Positions 33,316 to 43,474 of a stretch of 64,000 nt of DNA are shown one piece after another. The number at the start of each line of letters is the position of its first letter. The first letter of the stretch is position 1. Source of the stretch: Parashewanella tropica. GTDB lineage: Bacteria; Pseudomonadota; Gammaproteobacteria; Enterobacterales; Shewanellaceae. Position numbers and translations under genes: made by a program. The stretch is taken from NCBI RefSeq assembly GCF_004358445.1, contig NZ_CP037951.1, positions 1,537,501 through 1,601,500 on the forward strand, written 5' to 3'. The notes beneath the pieces were generated by a model. It made no database searches and was not told the origin of the DNA. It worked only from the letters and a program-made list of their open reading frames with translations.

Positions 33316-36093
33316 TTAGAATTTAACATTTGCTTTGATAAAGAAGAATCGACCAATAACGTCATAAGTGTATGGGTCAGTGTTCGAATCATTGTTACCT
33401 GAGTAGTATGGAGGTTGCTTATCAAATAAGTTCTTAACACCACCTGATAGGGTTACATCATTAGTTAATGAGTAAGAACCTAATAGGTCGTGATAAACAA
33501 CGCTACCAACAGACGGTGCAGCACAGTCTTTTGGATTCTTCTTACATTTAGAAGAGAATGAATCCATACCGTCGATGAATCGTGCAGCATAAGTCGCAGA
33601 CCAATCATCACTAGAAGCCTTAATGCTTAGGTTTGATTTAAGTTTAGCGTAAGCACCTACACCACCAGTGATATAACCTTTATAGTCAACAGCTTTACCA
33701 TCAGGATCGAACTCTTTGAACTCTGTCAAAATAGACGTATCAAGGTTTGTCTTCCACTCAAGGCCGAATGCATCAAAGCCATAGGCTAGGTTGATGTCAA
33801 ACCCAGAAGTTTTAGCTGCACCGATGTTTTGTAGACCATTGTTGAAGCTAATACGACCTGTTGAATCTAAGTTAATATCCGCAGACTTACATAATGCAGT
33901 GTCTTGGTTGATTTTCTTACCGTTGGCACCTAAACACTTATCAGCGATGTAGCTTGAATCCACTTTAGTGATAGCGTTAGTAATATCGATGTTGTAGTAA
34001 TCAACTGTCAACGATAGGTTTTCAATAAAGCTAGGTTCAATAACAACACCTGCAGTTAAGGTTTTCGCCTCTTCTGGAGTCAGTAATGGGTTACCACCAA
34101 CAGTAACTTCTGCCTGAGTCTGCTCTGTTGCAGGGTGATCAACTTGATCAAATGATGGAGACTTACCACCGTATAATTCACTTACAGTTGGAGCGCGGAA
34201 TGCCGTCGATTTAACACCACGTAGCATAATGCTGTCATTTAGGCGCCAAGTTAGACCAAGTTTCCAAGTCTTATCAGAACCAAAGGTACTGTAGTCGAAG
34301 AAACGTGCTGCAGCACTTAATTCAACTTGCTCAGCCATCGGCAATTCACTTAATAGTGGAATTGCAAATTCAGTGTAGGCTTCTCTTACGCTAAATGAAC
34401 CAGACGTTGGCTCAACACGTGGGTCATTCGCAAGACCTTGAGCTGTTAATGAATCTGGAGTGAAGTATGCAGACTCTTTACGATACTCAATACCGGATGC
34501 GAAACCGACTACACCAGCAGGAAGTTCGAATAGTTCACCAGCAAAGTTTGCTGCAGCAATATCTAACTCACTACCACCACTGTTCATTTCGGTGTAAATG
34601 AATGGCTTAATACTGTCGCCTCTCCAAGAAGATTGCTTAAATGGGTCAAACTTCTTGTCTTTAACTGCTTTGTCGATAGCACCTAAATTATGAAGGTTAG
34701 CTAGCTTGTCTACCGAGTCATTTTTCCCTTTGTTGTACGAAACGTCCCATGTGATGCCGTTATCAAATTCACCCTCTAGACCTAAAACTAGGCGAATAGT
34801 ATCAACATTTTGTGAGAAGTTACGAGTACCAGATTCAACCATACGGCGACCATAGCTCACTTTCTCACCATTCTGAACCCAAGGAAGTAAATCATCAGTC
34901 ATCCAACCGCCATGCTTCTTAGGCATGTAAACCCAAGGAGACTTGTTCCAGATTGGTTGAGGGGCCATTTGTTGAGTCGACCAACGCTTGGTATACATTG
35001 CTTCTGCAAAGAAAGTTGTTGTATCAGTTAGCTCATATGTACCAGAGAAAGTTAGGTTTAATCTTTCCATTGGTGTAGTAAGGTAGCTGTCTTTAGCGTA
35101 GTTATATCTGTCGTTATTGTCGCCAGAGCCTGCAAATGGGTGGTATTTGTCACCACGACCACTTAGATCAGCTTGCTTTTTATTATCGTCAATATATTTA
35201 AAGACGCGTTCACCTTTTTCCATGGTGTAATAACCATAAGAGCCTTTTTTGTCTAGCTCAAATACGTCTTTACCATCTTTGTCTTTTACAGTTGGAATAC
35301 CGTGGTTTTTATCACCCCAAATGTGTCCGCCTTCTGAGTATGAGCTACCGCCACAGAATTTGGTTTTACTACCCGTTTTACCGGTTTCAGCAATTGGGCA
35401 ATTTGAAAAATCACGGTCAGCTTGACTTGCATCTCCACGCTTGGTGTATTGAGCGTTGATAACAATGTTACCTTTCTCAAACGTATTACCTAATGTAAAG
35501 TCGATGCTAGTTTCGTTAGCGTCATCATGACCAGATAAGCCTGTTTGTGCGTTAAGTTCTAGACCATCAAAGTCACGTTTTAGAATAATGTTAACAACAC
35601 CAGCAATCGCATCCGTACCATAGATTGCAGAAGCGCCATCTTTTAGGATTTCAACGCGTTGGATCATTGAAACTGGAATGGTGTTTAAGTCAACAGTAGA
35701 AGCTGCACCTGTACCAGATGCAATCATACGACGACCGTTAACAAGAATAAGGGTACGGTTAGAACCAAGACCACGAAGGTTGATACGACTGTTACCGCCT
35801 GAACCATTGTTGATACCTGAATTGGTCATAGCACCGCCAGCTGCAGTCATTTTTTGCAGTACGTCATCAATAGATGTAGCACCCGTTGCGCTGATAGCTG
35901 AAGCATCGATGGTGGTAACTGGACTTGCCGTTTCCATGTCAGTTCTTTTAATACGAGAACCAGTAACTTCAATACGCTCTACTTTAGCAGACGACTCTTC
36001 AGCCATAACATTAGAAGCTGTAAATGCACCTGTAGATGCACCAGCGATTAATGCTAAACGAACTGATTTTGCTAATACAGAATTAGAACTCAT
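33316..36093 (-). CDS. TonB-dependent receptor, 925 aa
   Basis: Outer-membrane receptor with the same leader type as its neighbour: signal peptide ending near VMAEES, then VERIEVTGSRIKRTDMETASPV. The plug domain runs to about 175 (RVEILKDGASAIYGTDAIAGVVNIIL), and the barrel ends FFIKANVKF. Loops are Lys/Gly/Asp-rich and contain Cys pairs. No riboswitch or Fur box is evident upstream, so the ligand is open; peptides or other organic nutrients are likely for this subtype. The two receptors are separated by a terminator and AT-rich DNA, so they are probably controlled independently. Confidence 0.93.
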   Translation of the reverse strand: MSSNSVLAKSVRLALIAGASTGAFTASNVMAEESSAKVERIEVTGSRIKRTDMETASPVTTIDASAISATGATSIDDVLQKMTAAGGAMTNSGINNGSGGNSRINLRGLGSNRTLILVNGRRMIASGTGAASTVDLNTIPVSMIQRVEILKDGASAIYGTDAIAGVVNIILKRDFDGLELNAQTGLSGHDDANETSIDFTLGNTFEKGNIVINAQYTKRGDASQADRDFSNCPIAETGKTGSKTKFCGGSSYSEGGHIWGDKNHGIPTVKDKDGKDVFELDKKGSYGYYTMEKGERVFKYIDDNKKQADLSGRGDKYHPFAGSGDNNDRYNYAKDSYLTTPMERLNLTFSGTYELTDTTTFFAEAMYTKRWSTQQMAPQPIWNKSPWVYMPKKHGGWMTDDLLPWVQNGEKVSYGRRMVESGTRNFSQNVDTIRLVLGLEGEFDNGITWDVSYNKGKNDSVDKLANLHNLGAIDKAVKDKKFDPFKQSSWRGDSIKPFIYTEMNSGGSELDIAAANFAGELFELPAGVVGFASGIEYRKESAYFTPDSLTAQGLANDPRVEPTSGSFSVREAYTEFAIPLLSELPMAEQVELSAAARFFDYSTFGSDKTWKLGLTWRLNDSIMLRGVKSTAFRAPTVSELYGGKSPSFDQVDHPATEQTQAEVTVGGNPLLTPEEAKTLTAGVVIEPSFIENLSLTVDYYNIDITNAITKVDSSYIADKCLGANGKKINQDTALCKSADINLDSTGRISFNNGLQNIGAAKTSGFDINLAYGFDAFGLEWKTNLDTSILTEFKEFDPDGKAVDYKGYITGGVGAYAKLKSNLSIKASSDDWSATYAARFIDGMDSFSSKCKKNPKDCAAPSVGSVVYHDLLGSYSLTNDVTLSGGVKNLFDKQPPYYSGNNDSNTDPYTYDVIGRFFFIKANVKF

Positions 36094-36702
36094 GTTTAAC
36101 TCCCAATACGTTGTTGTTTTGTTTTTATTGTTAGATTTATTTTTCTTGAAAAAGTAATTTTTGATTACTTGTAAGAAACATAATTCATATTTAATTAACT
36201 TTGCAACATTGGGTTCACAATAAATGTGGCTTGTTAGTTTTACATTTAATTAACCTATTGGTTGATTAGTAGTCTGTTTTTCTGGTTTTTTTGTTCTTTT
36301 ATGTAAATAGTTAATTTGACATTTTAATCTAGCTCTTAAAATATACATCTATATTTCAAATATGTTAATTTAGTAGCCGATATGTTTTATATGTTTGTTT
36401 ATTGTTATTTGAAAATAAATCTAAATCTGAAATTGTTTGGTTGATTTTTATTCTATTTAGGTTGTTGAATTATTATAAATTCAGTTTCGATGTGTTTTAT
36501 TTCACAATTTGTAACACCAATCATTTACATTCTTGGTAGTGAGGTGTTTGACTAACCGATTTTGATATTTCTATTCAATTTAGGAGCTAGTCACGTGCGA
36601 ATTAGTGAAAATCATTATCATTTGGATCCGTTGTGGAGTATGATTTGCCCAATAAAAACAATTTATACATAACAAGGTTAGCCCTTAAGCAAGGTAGGTG
36701 TC
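36094..36702. other. AT-rich divergent control region between TonB receptor and feoAB
   Basis: 609 AT-rich bases holding the promoter region of the leftward receptor gene and, on the right, the Fur box and promoter region of feoAB. I see no gene in it. Confidence 0.5.
36606..36620 (+). promoter_or_regulatory. Fur box upstream of feoAB
   Basis: TGAAAATCATTATCA matches the 7-1-7 Fur consensus TGATAATnATTATCA with one mismatch. It lies 83 bp upstream of feoA, consistent with iron-repressed transcription. Confidence 0.75.
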
Positions 36703-36933
36703 ATGAAGCTAAGTGAGCTTGAACCTGGAGACAAGGTTACCGTTTCTGAAGTAGGTAATTCTGAAATGTCCCAGACGATTAAAAGAAAGTTATTATCTAT
36801 GGGGATCACGCCCAAAAGTAAGATCACATTAATAAGAAGGGCACCTTTAGGCAGCGGGTTAGAAATAGAAGTCCGTGGATCACGTCTTTGCGTTAGAAGC
36901 GAGTTAGCTGATGCTATTGAGGTAACAAGATGA
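36703..36933 (+). CDS. feoA: Ferrous iron transport protein A
   Basis: A 76-aa cytoplasmic SH3-like protein required for FeoB activity. MKLSELEPGDKVTV, then KRKLLSMGITPKSKITLIRRAPLG and LEIEVRGSRLCVRSELADAIEV match the FeoA family throughout. The stop overlaps the feoB start (ATGA). A Fur box precedes it. Confidence 0.96.
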   Translation: MKLSELEPGDKVTVSEVGNSEMSQTIKRKLLSMGITPKSKITLIRRAPLGSGLEIEVRGSRLCVRSELADAIEVTR

Positions 36934-39170
36934 AACAGACATTCACTTGCGTCACAGTTGGTAATCCAAACGCAGGTAAATCAACACTATTTAATGCGTT
37001 AACAGGTTCTAATCAACAAGTTGGTAACTGGTCGGGTGTAACAGTAGAGAAGAAAACTGGAACATTTGAACAAGCGGGCTTAGAAGTTGCGATTACTGAT
37101 CTACCTGGTATTTATGATTTAACTGCAGCAAGTGATGGTTGTGATTGCTCATTGGATGAAACCATCGCACAGCAGTTTTTATCTCAACAATCTGTAGATT
37201 GCATCGTTAACCTTGTTGATGCTTCAAATGTAGAACGTCATTTATATTTGACCACTCAATTACTCGAGCTAGGCATTCCCGTTGTAGTCCTATTAAATAA
37301 GCACGATGTTGCTTTACAGCGTGGTATTGAAATTGATCTGAAGAAGCTTAGTGAGCGTTTATCGTGTCCTGTTATTAATGTCTGTTCTCGTAACGAGCAG
37401 GATATTGAGAAAGTAAAGCAACTATTGAGCGACATTCTAAAGGCCGATCATGCTCAATCCCCTTTACGATTAAATTACGATGTGCAAGTTGAAAGAAAGA
37501 TTGCTGAGCTACAAGAAGATGAAGAAATATCACGCTCGCAAGCGTTAACTCAACTTACACGTAAACAAGCTTGTGGTGAAACGCTAACAACAGATAATAG
37601 CGACATTGAAATTCTCATTGCAAGTGCTCGATATCAATTTGCAGATCAAGTTTGCCAAGATGTTATTGCTGATGAAAAAAAAGCAACCTTTACGGATAAG
37701 TTCGATAAGTTAGCACTTCACCCGTTCTTAGGCATACCCTTCTTCTTATTTATGATGTACATGACATTTATGTTGAGCATAAATGTGGGTAGTGCATTTA
37801 TCGACTTTTTTGACATTACATCTGGGGCATTGTTCGTTGATCACTTTGGGCTGCTCTTATCAAATATAGGAACGCCAGACTGGTTGGTCACGATTTTAGC
37901 TGGAGGTGTGGGGCAGGGCATACAAACGGTATCGACCTTTATTCCCGTTATCGCTGCACTTTTCCTAGTACTTTCAATTTTAGAAAGCTCAGGTTACATG
38001 GCGCGTGCGGCATTTGTCGTAGATGGTTTGATGCGTCGTGTTGGTCTACCAGGCAAAGCTTTTGTACCTATGATAGTTGGCTTTGGTTGTAATGTGCCAG
38101 CGATAATGGCAACTCGGACTTTAGGTAACGAAAGAGAGCGTATTGTTACGGGAATGATGGCGCCGTTTATGTCTTGTGGTGCACGTTTGTCTGTGTATGC
38201 TTTATTTGCTGCGGCTTTCTTCCCTGAGTCTGGGCAAAACATCGTATTCCTTCTTTATATTCTTGGAATATTGGTTGCTATAGGAACGGGCTTACTGCTG
38301 CGAAAAACCATTCTTCCAGGAACTAGCAGTACATCTGTAATGGAGCTGCCTGATTACGAAGTACCACAATTTAAAGCGGTAATGTCTAGAACTTGGAAAA
38401 GAACCAAGAGCTTTATTTTTGGTGCAGGTAAAACCATTGTAATCGTTGTAACACTGCTGAACTTTATCAATGCCATCGGAACAGACGGTTCGTTTGGTAA
38501 CGAAGATTCCAGTAACTCAGTTTTAAGTGTGGCAAGTCAGAAGGTGACACCTTTGTTCTCGCCAATAGGCGTCAAAGAAGATAACTGGCCTGCAACCGTC
38601 GGTATCATCACTGGTATCTTCGCTAAAGAAGCGGTAGTGGGCACCTTGAACAATTTGTATTCTGGTGGACAAGATTCAGAAGTTCAGCCATTTATACATA
38701 GTTTGAATGAAGCGATTGCCACGATTCCAGCAAACTTGTTGGATATTAAAGTTGAGGATCCATTATCGTTAAATATCGGTGATGTAAAAGATAAACAAGT
38801 GGCAGCTGAAGACCAAGACGTGAATGTCTCGACGTTTGGCGCATTACAAGCTGGATTTGTTACAAAGACTGCCGCGTTTTCTTACCTACTCTTTATTTTA
38901 CTTTATACACCTTGTGTAGCAGCACTAGGCGCATTGGTGAGTGAATTCGGTGGTAAGTGGGCTAGATTTGCTGCATTTTGGACATTCGGAATGGCTTACG
39001 GCAGTGCCGTATTAGTTTATCAAACAGCAACATTTACTCAGCACCCATTGTCATCGTCTGCGTGGATTGTTGGTGTTCTACTCGCTTTGTTTGCTTTTTA
39101 CCAGTGGCTTAAAAAGAAAGGAAAGCAGGTTCAGCAGGTTATTCCAGGTATAAAAGTAGTAACAGGATAA
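36930..39170 (+). CDS. feoB: Ferrous iron transporter FeoB
   Basis: GTP-dependent Fe2+ importer in the inner membrane, 746 aa. The N-terminal G domain has GNPNAGKST (11-19), DLPG (57-60) and NKHD (123-126). The helical regulatory domain (about 170-270) and two Gate-type membrane halves follow (SGYMARAAFVVDGLMR, VGFGCNVPAIMATRTL). The C-terminal tail is Lys-rich; no FeoC gene follows. It is translated from the overlapping ATGA with feoA. A reversed copy of the palindromic element and a terminator follow. Confidence 0.97.
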   Translation: MKQTFTCVTVGNPNAGKSTLFNALTGSNQQVGNWSGVTVEKKTGTFEQAGLEVAITDLPGIYDLTAASDGCDCSLDETIAQQFLSQQSVDCIVNLVDASNVERHLYLTTQLLELGIPVVVLLNKHDVALQRGIEIDLKKLSERLSCPVINVCSRNEQDIEKVKQLLSDILKADHAQSPLRLNYDVQVERKIAELQEDEEISRSQALTQLTRKQACGETLTTDNSDIEILIASARYQFADQVCQDVIADEKKATFTDKFDKLALHPFLGIPFFLFMMYMTFMLSINVGSAFIDFFDITSGALFVDHFGLLLSNIGTPDWLVTILAGGVGQGIQTVSTFIPVIAALFLVLSILESSGYMARAAFVVDGLMRRVGLPGKAFVPMIVGFGCNVPAIMATRTLGNERERIVTGMMAPFMSCGARLSVYALFAAAFFPESGQNIVFLLYILGILVAIGTGLLLRKTILPGTSSTSVMELPDYEVPQFKAVMSRTWKRTKSFIFGAGKTIVIVVTLLNFINAIGTDGSFGNEDSSNSVLSVASQKVTPLFSPIGVKEDNWPATVGIITGIFAKEAVVGTLNNLYSGGQDSEVQPFIHSLNEAIATIPANLLDIKVEDPLSLNIGDVKDKQVAAEDQDVNVSTFGALQAGFVTKTAAFSYLLFILLYTPCVAALGALVSEFGGKWARFAAFWTFGMAYGSAVLVYQTATFTQHPLSSSAWIVGVLLALFAFYQWLKKKGKQVQQVIPGIKVVTG

Positions 39171-39230
39171 CGATTGGAGCATAAAATCTGCACTATGAGT
39201 TGACTCTCAAGACTCTAAATAGACACAGAT

Positions 39231-39327
39231 AGGAGTGAGAGTGTGATAAGACAACCGTCCGTGACAGGATGTCACGGTCGTCAGCACATGGACGTGCGTT
39301 TCTGTTGGCGTTCACACTATTGCTCCT
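39231..39327 (-). repeat. Palindromic intergenic element (97 bp), reversed orientation
   Basis: Arms AGGAGTGAGAGTGTGA and TCACACTATTGCTCCT form an imperfect inverted repeat. The core hairpin (39259-39277) and the small hairpin GCACATGGACGTGC (39284-39297) appear in the opposite orientation to the copies at 23505, 25630 and 51401. It begins 61 bp after feoB and precedes the feoAB terminator. Confidence 0.92.
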
Positions 39328-39368
39328 GAGTTATGTCAGGGCAAATTCGCCCAAAGGGTAAAAACCTT

Positions 39369-39397
39369 TAAAAAGCGACCAAATGGTCGCTTTTTTT
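39369..39397 (+). terminator. Rho-independent terminator after feoAB
   Basis: AAAGCGACCA pairs with TGGTCGCTTT around two A residues, followed by a T-run. It lies after the palindromic element and before glnS. Confidence 0.9.
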
Positions 39398-39492
39398 ATA
39401 AAGATCATCAATAGGGCATTGTAACTCACGTTCAACTGTAGGATTATTCACTGTTATTACTAATATCAATATTTGAGTCACAGAGGACATTC

Positions 39493-41166
39493 ATGGATCA
39501 CGAGGGCAACGAAGTACGTCCAAGTAACTTCATTCGTAATATTATCGATGATGATCTAGAAAGTGGTAAGCATACCGAGGTTCACACGCGTTTTCCGCCA
39601 GAGCCAAATGGTTACCTTCACATAGGTCACGCAAAATCAATCTGCTTGAACTTTGGTATCGCACAAGACTACCAAGGAAAGTGTAATTTACGATTTGATG
39701 ATACTAACCCTGAAAAAGAAGATATCGACTACGTTAATTCGATTCAGGCAGACGTTAAGTGGTTAGGCTTCCAATGGGAAGGCGACGTTCGTTACTCTTC
39801 AAATTACTTTGATAAGTTACATCAGTACGCAATTGAGCTAATCAACAAAGGTTTAGCTTATGTATGTTTCTTGAATGCTGATGAAACGCGTGAGTACCGT
39901 GGAACTTTAAAAGAGCCGGGTAAGAACAGTCCTTACCGTGATACTTCACCTGAAGAAAACTTAGCCCTATTTGAAAAAATGCGTTTAGGTGAATTCAAAG
40001 AAGGTGAGTGTGCGCTGCGTGCCAAAATAGATATGGCATCGCCATTCATGTGTATGCGTGATCCTGTGATTTATCGAATTCGTTTTGCTGAGCATCATCA
40101 GACGGGTGATAAGTGGTGCATTTATCCAATGTACGACTTTACTCACTGTATTTCGGATGCCATTGAAGATATTACTCATTCGTTGTGTACACTTGAGTTC
40201 CAAGATAACCGTCGTGTTTACGATTGGATTTTGGATCATCTGGATGATTTTAATAAGCCAAGTCGAACTCATCAGTATGAATTTTCACGCTTAAACCTAG
40301 AATATACTTTGATGTCAAAGCGTAAATTGAATGACTTGGTTGAGCGTAAAATCGTAAATGGTTGGGACGATCCTCGTATGCCAACTATTGCGGGTTTGCG
40401 CCGCCGAGGCTATACGCCAGCATCAATTCGTGAATTCTGTAAGCGTATCGGTGTAACCAAGATGGATAACTTGGTTGAAGTGGGTATGCTTAACGCTTGT
40501 ATTCGTGAAGACTTAAATGAAAATGCACCTCGTGCAATGGCGGTTATTAAGCCAATTAAAGTCATCATTGAAAACTATCCTGAAGGTGAAGTTGAGAAAC
40601 TTTCTGCTCCAGTTCACCCAAATCATGAAGATTTAGGTGTTCGTGAACTTCCTTTTGGTCGTGAGCTATTCATTGATGCCGCTGATTTCCGTGAAGAAGC
40701 CAATAAAAAGTACAAGCGCCTTGTTTTAGATAAAGAAGTTCGCCTGCGTAATGCTTATGTGATCAAAGCTGAACGCTGTGATAAAGACGAAGACGGTAAT
40801 GTAACCACGGTTTACTGTACTTATGATCCTGAAACACTTGGTAAGAACCCAAGTGATGGTCGTAAGGTGAAAGGTGTTATCCACTGGGTTGAAGCGACAC
40901 ATGCAAAACCAGCTGAATTCCGTTTGTACGATAGCCTATTTACTGATGCTAACCCAGCTGCGGCTGAGTCAATTGATGACATCATTAATCCAGAATCATT
41001 AGTAGTTGAGCATGGTGTTGTGGAACCAAGCTTGGTTAACGCTGAAGTTGAAAAAGCGTATCAGTTTGAGCGCGAAGGTTATTTCTGTGCGGATAACAAA
41101 GATGCATCAGCGGACAACTTAGTGTTCAACTTAACGGTTGGCTTAAGAGATACGTTTGCTGGTTAA
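39493..41166 (+). CDS. glnS: Glutaminyl-tRNA synthetase
   Basis: Class I synthetase that charges tRNA-Gln. The 557-aa length matches the proteobacterial enzyme. [13 protein letters not shown] carries the HIGH motif at 43-46, and LMSKRKL (MSKRK at 274-278) is the KMSKS equivalent. The beta-barrel anticodon domain follows. GAGG lies nine bases before the ATG. It is a separate unit with a terminator on each side. Confidence 0.98.
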   Translation: MDHEGNEVRPSNFIRNIIDDDLESGKHTEVHTRFPPEPNGYLHIGHAKSICLNFGIAQDYQGKCNLRFDDTNPEKEDIDYVNSIQADVKWLGFQWEGDVRYSSNYFDKLHQYAIELINKGLAYVCFLNADETREYRGTLKEPGKNSPYRDTSPEENLALFEKMRLGEFKEGECALRAKIDMASPFMCMRDPVIYRIRFAEHHQTGDKWCIYPMYDFTHCISDAIEDITHSLCTLEFQDNRRVYDWILDHLDDFNKPSRTHQYEFSRLNLEYTLMSKRKLNDLVERKIVNGWDDPRMPTIAGLRRRGYTPASIREFCKRIGVTKMDNLVEVGMLNACIREDLNENAPRAMAVIKPIKVIIENYPEGEVEKLSAPVHPNHEDLGVRELPFGRELFIDAADFREEANKKYKRLVLDKEVRLRNAYVIKAERCDKDEDGNVTTVYCTYDPETLGKNPSDGRKVKGVIHWVEATHAKPAEFRLYDSLFTDANPAAAESIDDIINPESLVVEHGVVEPSLVNAEVEKAYQFEREGYFCADNKDASADNLVFNLTVGLRDTFAG

Positions 41167-41191
41167 ATAGATTTTTGTTATCTCTTAACTG

Positions 41192-41221
41192 AAAATGCCA
41201 GTCACAATGACTGGCATTTTT
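41192..41221. terminator. Bidirectional terminator between glnS and the Yip1-family gene
   Basis: AAAATGCCAGTCA (41192-41204) pairs with TGACTGGCATTTT (41208-41220). It has T-runs on both strands and serves the convergent genes. Confidence 0.9.
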
Positions 41222-41236
41222 TATGGTGGATAGTAT

Positions 41237-41842
41237 TTATCCACCCGCTAATTCAGGCCCGAAACCGTTACTCCATAAAATTACGCTGGTTGCCATCAGT
41301 CCAACGAGTAGCACTAAACCGCAAGTGACCAGTGAGCTCGCATAAATAAAGCCCTTTTCTTCGGGAATATTCATAATAATGGGGACACCGGTATAGAGCA
41401 GGTAAACGGAATAGCTGATCCCTATTAAGGCTACCGTCATCATAAACCAAAGCTCAGGGTAGAGCGCCGACAAACCTACCATGAACATCGGCGTTGCGGT
41501 ATAAGAGGCTAGTTCAATGGCTTGAGTGAAAGTTGGATTGGCATCGAAGGTTTTTGCCATCCAATGAGCCAAATACGCAAGAGCTAATACACCGATAATT
41601 AATCCGAAGTACATGCCTACAGACATTAATACGGCGCTATGTGAAGTTAAAAATAGTTTTTCAGCACTGGCCACTGGGTTCCAGCCAATATGAGCAGAAC
41701 CTATATAAGCACAGATTGCAGGAATTAAGGCGACTAACAATACATGAGATAGGCTACTTTTTAATGACTCATGATTTTTTTCGATGTTATGCCATTCTTG
41801 TTTCGGTTGGGTATATAAACCCATTAAGTGATTTAAGATCAT
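41237..41842 (-). CDS. Yip1-family membrane protein
   Basis: A 201-aa protein with five hydrophobic segments. The N-terminal LMGLYTQPKQEWHNIEK, the first-helix VLLVALIPAICAYIG and the middle TFTQAIELASYTATPMFMVGL are typical of bacterial Yip1 (PF04893) proteins. The function in bacteria is not known; some relatives sit beside cell-envelope genes. It is convergent with glnS. Confidence 0.75.
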   Translation of the reverse strand: MILNHLMGLYTQPKQEWHNIEKNHESLKSSLSHVLLVALIPAICAYIGSAHIGWNPVASAEKLFLTSHSAVLMSVGMYFGLIIGVLALAYLAHWMAKTFDANPTFTQAIELASYTATPMFMVGLSALYPELWFMMTVALIGISYSVYLLYTGVPIIMNIPEEKGFIYASSLVTCGLVLLVGLMATSVILWSNGFGPELAGG

Positions 41843-42131
41843 TATAATTATCCCTTTTCATTACTCATTTACCATCCGTGGTCACTATCAACTAATGATC
41901 CACAGTACCTCGGACAAAGTCGCAATTGCCTTAACCAACTCCCGACGAAATAAATAATGGTTTAGACAATTTTACGTCTCACACCACAGTACAGAAATTC
42001 CTGCACAAACCTTATGGTTATAGCTTATTTATTAAACAAAAAACCTTAAGAGTCAAGTCACACTTTTAAATCAATAGCTGGATATGCATTGAATTGACAC
42101 TATTTTCGGTTATGGTATATTTATTTTCAAT
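41843..42131. other. Intergenic region with promoter of the Rieske oxygenase operon
   Basis: 289 bases upstream of the small frame at 42132. The right end has TTGACA (42094-42099), 16 bp, TATATT (42116-42121), a good sigma-70 promoter for the genes to the right. Otherwise nothing is evident. Confidence 0.55.
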
Positions 42132-42314
42132 GTGACAATTTATCGTTGTTTGTTTCTATCACTTCCATGGAGTTATTGGTTGGGTTTTGGATTAACCCTT
42201 TGGCTGCTGTTTGATTTAGTTCGAGGAGAAGCGTATATCTGGGAGTCGTACAAACGCTCAGAACAGCTAGTTGCTTTATATTTGTTTAACAAAATCTTAT
42301 GTTTGGAATATTAA
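42132..42314 (+). CDS. Possible small membrane protein, 60 aa (GTG start)
   Basis: A frame with GTG start, a hydrophobic helix (WLGFGLTLWLLFDL) and a charged C-terminus, ending one base before the Rieske oxygenase ATG. The predicted transcription start from the promoter at 42094-42121 falls within a few bases of the GTG, so it would be translated leaderless or not at all. No ribosome binding site. It may be a leader peptide, a decayed gene or chance. Confidence 0.3.
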   Translation: MTIYRCLFLSLPWSYWLGFGLTLWLLFDLVRGEAYIWESYKRSEQLVALYLFNKILCLEY

Positions 42315-42315
42315 A

Positions 42316-43473
42316 ATGAAGAAAAATGATGTAATTCCATTAAAAGCTTACACAGACCCTAAGTGGTTCGATCTTGAAATGGAGCATATTTTTTCAAAAA
42401 CTTGGTATTACGCGGGGTTGATGGAAGATATTTCAGAGCCAGGCCAGTTTAAGTGTATACAAGCAGGGCTCAATAGCATCATTATCGTGATGGGGCGAGA
42501 TTTTCGTCTTAGAGCTTTTCATAACATGTGTCGGCATAAAGGCACACAGCTATTACGAGCAGAAGGTAAAGCACAAAAGTCAATAACTTGTCCCTACCAT
42601 GATTGGACTTATGATCTAGAAGGCGATCTTATATCCGTACCCAAAATGAGTGCGGAATTTGCGAATTTAGATAAAACTTGTCTTGGCCTTAAACGTGCTT
42701 CAGTGGATATATGGCGTGGTATGTTATGGGTTCATCCTGAGGAAAATCCAATATCAATAACAGAATGGTTTGCCCCTGTCGAAAATCTGTTAGGTCCACA
42801 TCAAGTTGAACATCTCGTCGAAGCAAAAGACTACAAGGTTGTAGAAGAAATTAATGCCAATTGGAAAATCGTCGTTGAGAATTACATCGATCACTATCAT
42901 CTCGCTCAACTCCATAGCGGTACTTTAAATATGTACGATCATGCAAAAGCTGAGTTTGGCTTTGCGGGACCTCATTTTGCTTTTTGGGAACCTCTGGATG
43001 AAGAGTATGCTGCAAATCTAGAAAAGCACACATCAATGCCATTGATTGATCATATTCCTAAAGACCAACTGGGCGCATATGTTCCTATGTTATTTCCCGG
43101 GATAGGCTTGGGAGAATCAGAAGCGGCTTGGTCGGTGTTTCATGTGATACCGATTGCTGTTGATAAAACGCGTGTTGAAGTCAGAACCAAGGTCATGCCT
43201 GCATCTGACTGGGAATTTGCCAAATACAGTATGCGCTCAGCTTCGTTTTGGATGAAGAGAATAAAACCAAAGTATGCGACCGAAGATAGTAAACATCCAC
43301 TTGGCTCTGCTGATTTTATGCAAGAAGACATTTACGTGTGTGAACAGCAACAAAAATCATTTCAAAGTCCTTATTTTGAACTGGGACCATCGGCAGAATA
43401 TGGTGAATCACCGGTGAGAGAACATCAAAAGGTGGTGTTAGAGTACTTAAAACCGTTTGTACCGGAGAAATAA
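42316..43473 (+). CDS. Rieske non-heme iron oxygenase, large subunit
   Basis: From ATG 42316 the protein is 385 aa. The N-terminal Rieske [2Fe-2S] centre is C72-x-H74 and C92-x-x-H95 (CRHKG...CPYHDW). The catalytic iron site is the D192-x-x-H195-x4-H200 motif (NYIDHYHLAQLH). This class takes electrons from a reductase, the next gene, and hydroxylates or demethylates small molecules; relatives include carnitine (CntA/YeaW) and glycine-betaine (GbcA) oxygenases. The substrate here cannot be told. The longer frame from 42271 has no support, since homologues start near KK-x-D. Confidence 0.88.
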   Translation: MKKNDVIPLKAYTDPKWFDLEMEHIFSKTWYYAGLMEDISEPGQFKCIQAGLNSIIIVMGRDFRLRAFHNMCRHKGTQLLRAEGKAQKSITCPYHDWTYDLEGDLISVPKMSAEFANLDKTCLGLKRASVDIWRGMLWVHPEENPISITEWFAPVENLLGPHQVEHLVEAKDYKVVEEINANWKIVVENYIDHYHLAQLHSGTLNMYDHAKAEFGFAGPHFAFWEPLDEEYAANLEKHTSMPLIDHIPKDQLGAYVPMLFPGIGLGESEAAWSVFHVIPIAVDKTRVEVRTKVMPASDWEFAKYSMRSASFWMKRIKPKYATEDSKHPLGSADFMQEDIYVCEQQQKSFQSPYFELGPSAEYGESPVREHQKVVLEYLKPFVPEK

Positions 43474-43474
43474 A

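Noticed and set aside
35678-36157. 159-aa frame on the plus strand over the 5' end of the 925-aa TonB receptor
   Set aside because: Antisense shadow of a strongly supported receptor; its sequence is low-complexity Arg/Pro/Leu/Val and has no ribosome binding site.
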